From the NCBI RefSeq assembly GCF_028275115.1, contig NZ_JAQCNH010000092.1, positions 1-64,000 of the forward strand: 64,000 bases of DNA, in the 5' to 3' direction. Under the pieces are notes generated by a model, which was not told the DNA's origin, made no database searches, and saw nothing but the letters and a program-made list of their open reading frames with translations. Every line of letters starts with the position of its first letter. The first letter of the stretch is position 1. This document shows positions 61,587 through 64,000 of this stretch, one piece after another. Origin of the DNA: Halorientalis sp. GTDB lineage: Archaea > Halobacteriota > Halobacteria > Halobacteriales > Haloarculaceae. A program made the position numbers and the translations under genes.

Positions 61587-63530
61587 TTAGTCGTCGTCGG
61601 ACTCCGTCTTCGCCCGTCGCTTCGTCGCCCGCTGGACGAAATCCTCCGGCAACTCCTCAATCTCACCGGCCTGGACCGCCCAGAGGTTGGCGTAGAGCCC
61701 GTTCTCTGCCAACAACTCTCCGTGACTTCCGCGCTCGACGATCTGTCCGTCTTCGAGGACGACGATCCGGTCTGCGTCCCTGATAGTCGAGAGTCGGTGG
61801 GCGATGGCGAAGGTCGTGCGGTCCTCGGCGAGCCGGTCCAGCGAACGCTGGATGAGCATCTCCGTCTCGGTGTCCACGTCGCTGGTCGCCTCGTCCAGCA
61901 CCAGAATCTCGGGGTCTTTGAGAACTGCCCGGGCGATGGCGATACGCTGGCGCTGGCCGCCCGAGAGCTTCACACCACGCTCGCCGACTTCGGTGTCGTA
62001 CCCTTCCGGGAGATTCGTGATGAACTCGTGGGCCTCGGCGCGTTTCGCAGCCTCGATTATCTCCTGTCTGCTGGCGTCGAAGGTACCGTACCTGATGTTC
62101 TCGGCGACCGTCCCGTAGAACAGGAACGTCTCCTGGCTGACGTAGCCGACGGTCTCGCGAAGACTCTGAATCGTCACGTCCCGGACGTCTTGGCCGTCGA
62201 CACGAATCGTCCCCTCGCCCACGTCGTACATCCGCATGAGCAACTTCAGTACGGTGGACTTCCCTGCGCCCGTTGGGCCGACCAGCGCGAACGTCTCGCC
62301 GCCATCGACCTCGAAAGAGATATCCTCGAGAACCGGCTCGTCGTCGCTATCGTACGAGAAACCGACGTTCTCGTACTCGACGCGTCCCTCGTCGAGGACG
62401 AGTTCCTCCGCGTCCGGCTCCTCGGCGATGCGGGCGGGCGTGTCCATCAGACCGAAGATACGCTCGGCGGAGGCCCGTGCCCGCTGGTACATGTTGATGA
62501 TCTGTCCGAACTGTGCCATCGGCCAAATGAACCGCTGTGTCAGGAGAATGAACGTGACGAACTCCCCCGTCGAGAGCGGCAGGGTGAACAGCCACGGCGC
62601 CTGCCCGGTATTCGTGACCGATACCACCCAGAACCCGCCGATGGCGAACGTGAGGACGAACCCGACGCCGGAGATGATCCGCAGGCCCGGGAAGAAGACG
62701 ATCCGGGTCTTGATCGCCCCCCAGTTCGCATCGAAGTAGCCCTGTGACGCGTCTTCGACGCGGTCGGACTCGTATGACTCGGTGTTCGCACTCTTGATGA
62801 CCTGAATCCCGCCGAGATTGTTCTCTAGACGCGAGTTGACCTTCCCGACGGAGGACCGAACGTCGGCGTACTTCGGCTGAATCGTCTTGATGAACCGGTA
62901 GGTGAAGTATGCGATGAGCGGCACCGGAACGAGTGCAACCAGTGCGAGTTGCCAGTTGATCCAAAAGAGGATACCGGCGATCCCCAACACCATGACTGCG
63001 AGCCGGAACGCGGAGTTCATCCCGTCGTTGAGAAAGTTCTCTAGCCTGTTGACATCGTTCGAGAGGATGGACATCATCTCGCCGGTCTGCTTGGCGGCGA
63101 AAAAGTCCATGTTCAGCCGTTGCATCTTGTCGTACGTGTCGGTCCGGATATTGTGTTGGATGCGCTGTGCGAACGCGTTCCACCCCCAGTTTCGCACCCA
63201 GTGGAACCCGGCCCCGAGGAGGAAGGCGACGCCGATGATACCGATTGTTAGGATCAACTGCTCCGTCTGAGTCGTCGGCAGCCACGCCTGCGGAACGCCG
63301 AGCAGGCTGTAGGCTCTCTCACCACGGATGATAGCGTCGATCGCGAGACCGAGAAGGACTGGGGGTAACAAATCGAGCAGGCGAGCGGCGATGCTAGCGG
63401 CCAAGCCAACGCTGAACGCACCCGCGTTCTCCCGGCCATACTCGGCGAACAGTCGCCGCATCGGGTTGTCGGTCCGCTCGCGTGCTTCCTCGAACGGGTC
63501 GTCGTCTGTGTCGGCCGCACCGATATCCAT
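61587..63530 (-). CDS. ABC transporter, fused permease and ATPase (exporter type)
   Basis: A 647-aa half transporter. Six membrane helices (about 45-330) of the type I exporter fold with GEMMSILSNDVNRLENFLNDG, then an ATPase: Walker A GPTGAGKST, Q-loop YVSQETFLFYGTVAENI, signature LSGGQRQRIAIARAVL, Walker B ILVLDEATSDVD and AHRLSTI. It would work as a homodimer and export lipids, drugs or peptides. Start at 63530 (MDIGAADTDDD); the 12 upstream codons of the track are not needed. Confidence 0.93.
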   Translation of the reverse strand: MDIGAADTDDDPFEEARERTDNPMRRLFAEYGRENAGAFSVGLAASIAARLLDLLPPVLLGLAIDAIIRGERAYSLLGVPQAWLPTTQTEQLILTIGIIGVAFLLGAGFHWVRNWGWNAFAQRIQHNIRTDTYDKMQRLNMDFFAAKQTGEMMSILSNDVNRLENFLNDGMNSAFRLAVMVLGIAGILFWINWQLALVALVPVPLIAYFTYRFIKTIQPKYADVRSSVGKVNSRLENNLGGIQVIKSANTESYESDRVEDASQGYFDANWGAIKTRIVFFPGLRIISGVGFVLTFAIGGFWVVSVTNTGQAPWLFTLPLSTGEFVTFILLTQRFIWPMAQFGQIINMYQRARASAERIFGLMDTPARIAEEPDAEELVLDEGRVEYENVGFSYDSDDEPVLEDISFEVDGGETFALVGPTGAGKSTVLKLLMRMYDVGEGTIRVDGQDVRDVTIQSLRETVGYVSQETFLFYGTVAENIRYGTFDASRQEIIEAAKRAEAHEFITNLPEGYDTEVGERGVKLSGGQRQRIAIARAVLKDPEILVLDEATSDVDTETEMLIQRSLDRLAEDRTTFAIAHRLSTIRDADRIVVLEDGQIVERGSHGELLAENGLYANLWAVQAGEIEELPEDFVQRATKRRAKTESDDD

Positions 63531-63590
63531 CACTAGTTGAACGTGCTGAATCCGCAAAAGCCCCACGTTTGAGGACGCTGCCCCGCTGTC

Positions 63591-64000
63591 TCAGCTCACG
63601 CCGCCGGGATTCGGCGTCGCATCTGACGCCGCAACCCGAGCCGGGATTGCCACTGTATCACCCACCGACAACCCAGTCCGGTTGGCGTAGCCGCGATTCA
63701 CCTCAAGCACGTACTGCCCCGACCCCGGGTAGCGGGTGAGGTTCGTCTCGGCCACACCAGGTTCGGTGGGGGCGTGATGGATGGTTGTGACTGTGCCGTT
63801 GGCCGCGACGAAGAGGATGTCTAGCGGAAAGTCCATATCCCGCATAACGTAGGTGCGCGTACCGGAGGACTGGTAGACGAACAGCATCCCCTCACTGTCG
63901 TTCAACGCCTCGGTGTCGCTGAGGCCGGTGTAGCGCTCGCCGACGGTGTCGGCAATCGTCACCGTGACTCGCCCCAGCACGGTGGTGTTCTCGTCCCGGA
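63591..64000 (-). CDS. DUF192 family protein, 5' end outside the window
   Basis: At least 136 aa: GLSDTEALNDSEGMLFVYQSSGTRTYVMRDMDFPLDILFVAANG with the YVMRDMDFPLDILF core typical of DUF192, then YVLEVNRGYANRTGLSVGDTV. The frame stays open to the window edge (RDENTTVLGRVTV), so the real start, probably with a signal peptide, lies beyond. The GTG/ATG at 63980 in the track is only an internal codon. Function of the family is unknown; often exported. Confidence 0.85.
   Translation of the reverse strand, partial: RDENTTVLGRVTVTIADTVGERYTGLSDTEALNDSEGMLFVYQSSGTRTYVMRDMDFPLDILFVAANGTVTTIHHAPTEPGVAETNLTRYPGSGQYVLEVNRGYANRTGLSVGDTVAIPARVAASDATPNPGGVS

Noticed and set aside
1-64000. CRISPR array
   Set aside because: No regularly spaced direct repeats and no cas genes; the CARF-like protein alone is not evidence.

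Overview
The window is chromosomal DNA from a haloarchaeon (class Halobacteria). The evidence is high GC, acidic Asp/Glu-rich proteins, leaderless promoters with TATA boxes about 25 nt upstream of start codons, elongator tRNA-Met and tRNA-Asn genes with introns, a doublet histone next to a three-OB RPA, HalX response regulators, haloarchaeal DUF families and TnpB-type (IS1341/IS605-like) insertion elements. I cannot name the genus.

Layout. 1-1.8 kb: a broken TnpB element inserted in a haloacid-dehalogenase-like gene, which is itself truncated and carries a nonsense codon. 1.8-19.8 kb: mostly core metabolism and housekeeping (DUF5787, MBL hydrolase, AAA ATPase, thiolase, DUF47/PhoU-like, acyl-CoA synthetase, aconitase, dUTPase/dCTP-deaminase family, two PH-domain proteins of which one is split by a 98-bp palindromic insertion, a secreted PGF-CTERM-like protein, MsrA, amphi-Trp protein, Lrp regulator, amidohydrolase). 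20.1-24.1 kb: a two-gene DabB-DabA (DAB2) inorganic carbon uptake operon behind its own palindromic control region. 24.3-28.4 kb: a minus-strand SipW/TasA-like surface fibre cluster (secreted subunit, signal peptidase, lamin-tail secreted protein, DUF5305). 29.4-37.9 kb: five tightly packed signal-transduction genes, including an 1843-aa cytoplasmic kinase with about nine PAS and three GAF domains and a winged-helix/receiver/HalX regulator.

38.2-45.3 kb: Get3/ArsA ATPase, an intact solo TnpB element, aIF2-beta with a TRAM domain, a probable archaeal glucose-6-phosphate dehydrogenase (Azf-like SDR), DUF309, DUF7260, metallophosphoesterase and tRNA-Arg(GCG). 45.4-52.8 kb: DUF7504, a lipoprotein, then an information-processing block: RPA, doublet histone, histone-deacetylase family protein, CCA-adding enzyme, tRNA-Asn(GTT), a CARF-like regulator and tRNA-Met(CAT). 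52.8-56.2 kb: an AT-richer island of accessory and broken genes (lipoprotein, IS6 transposase remnant, universal-stress fragment, third TnpB remnant). 56.3-64 kb: MptD, a 7TM sensor kinase, DUF7544, DUF5790, creatininase-family amidohydrolase, an ABC exporter and a DUF192 protein cut by the window end.

The most notable structures are a recurring hairpin module (AGCCCC..CCTCA .. GAG(T/C)AGG..GGGG) found three times, once as an insertion whose exact removal restores a gene; three TnpB loci in different stages of decay; a five-gene phosphorelay operon; and palindromic operators placed on or beside TATA boxes. No CRISPR array, rRNA operon or replication origin was seen. All family names come from reading the translations by eye; no database search was run.
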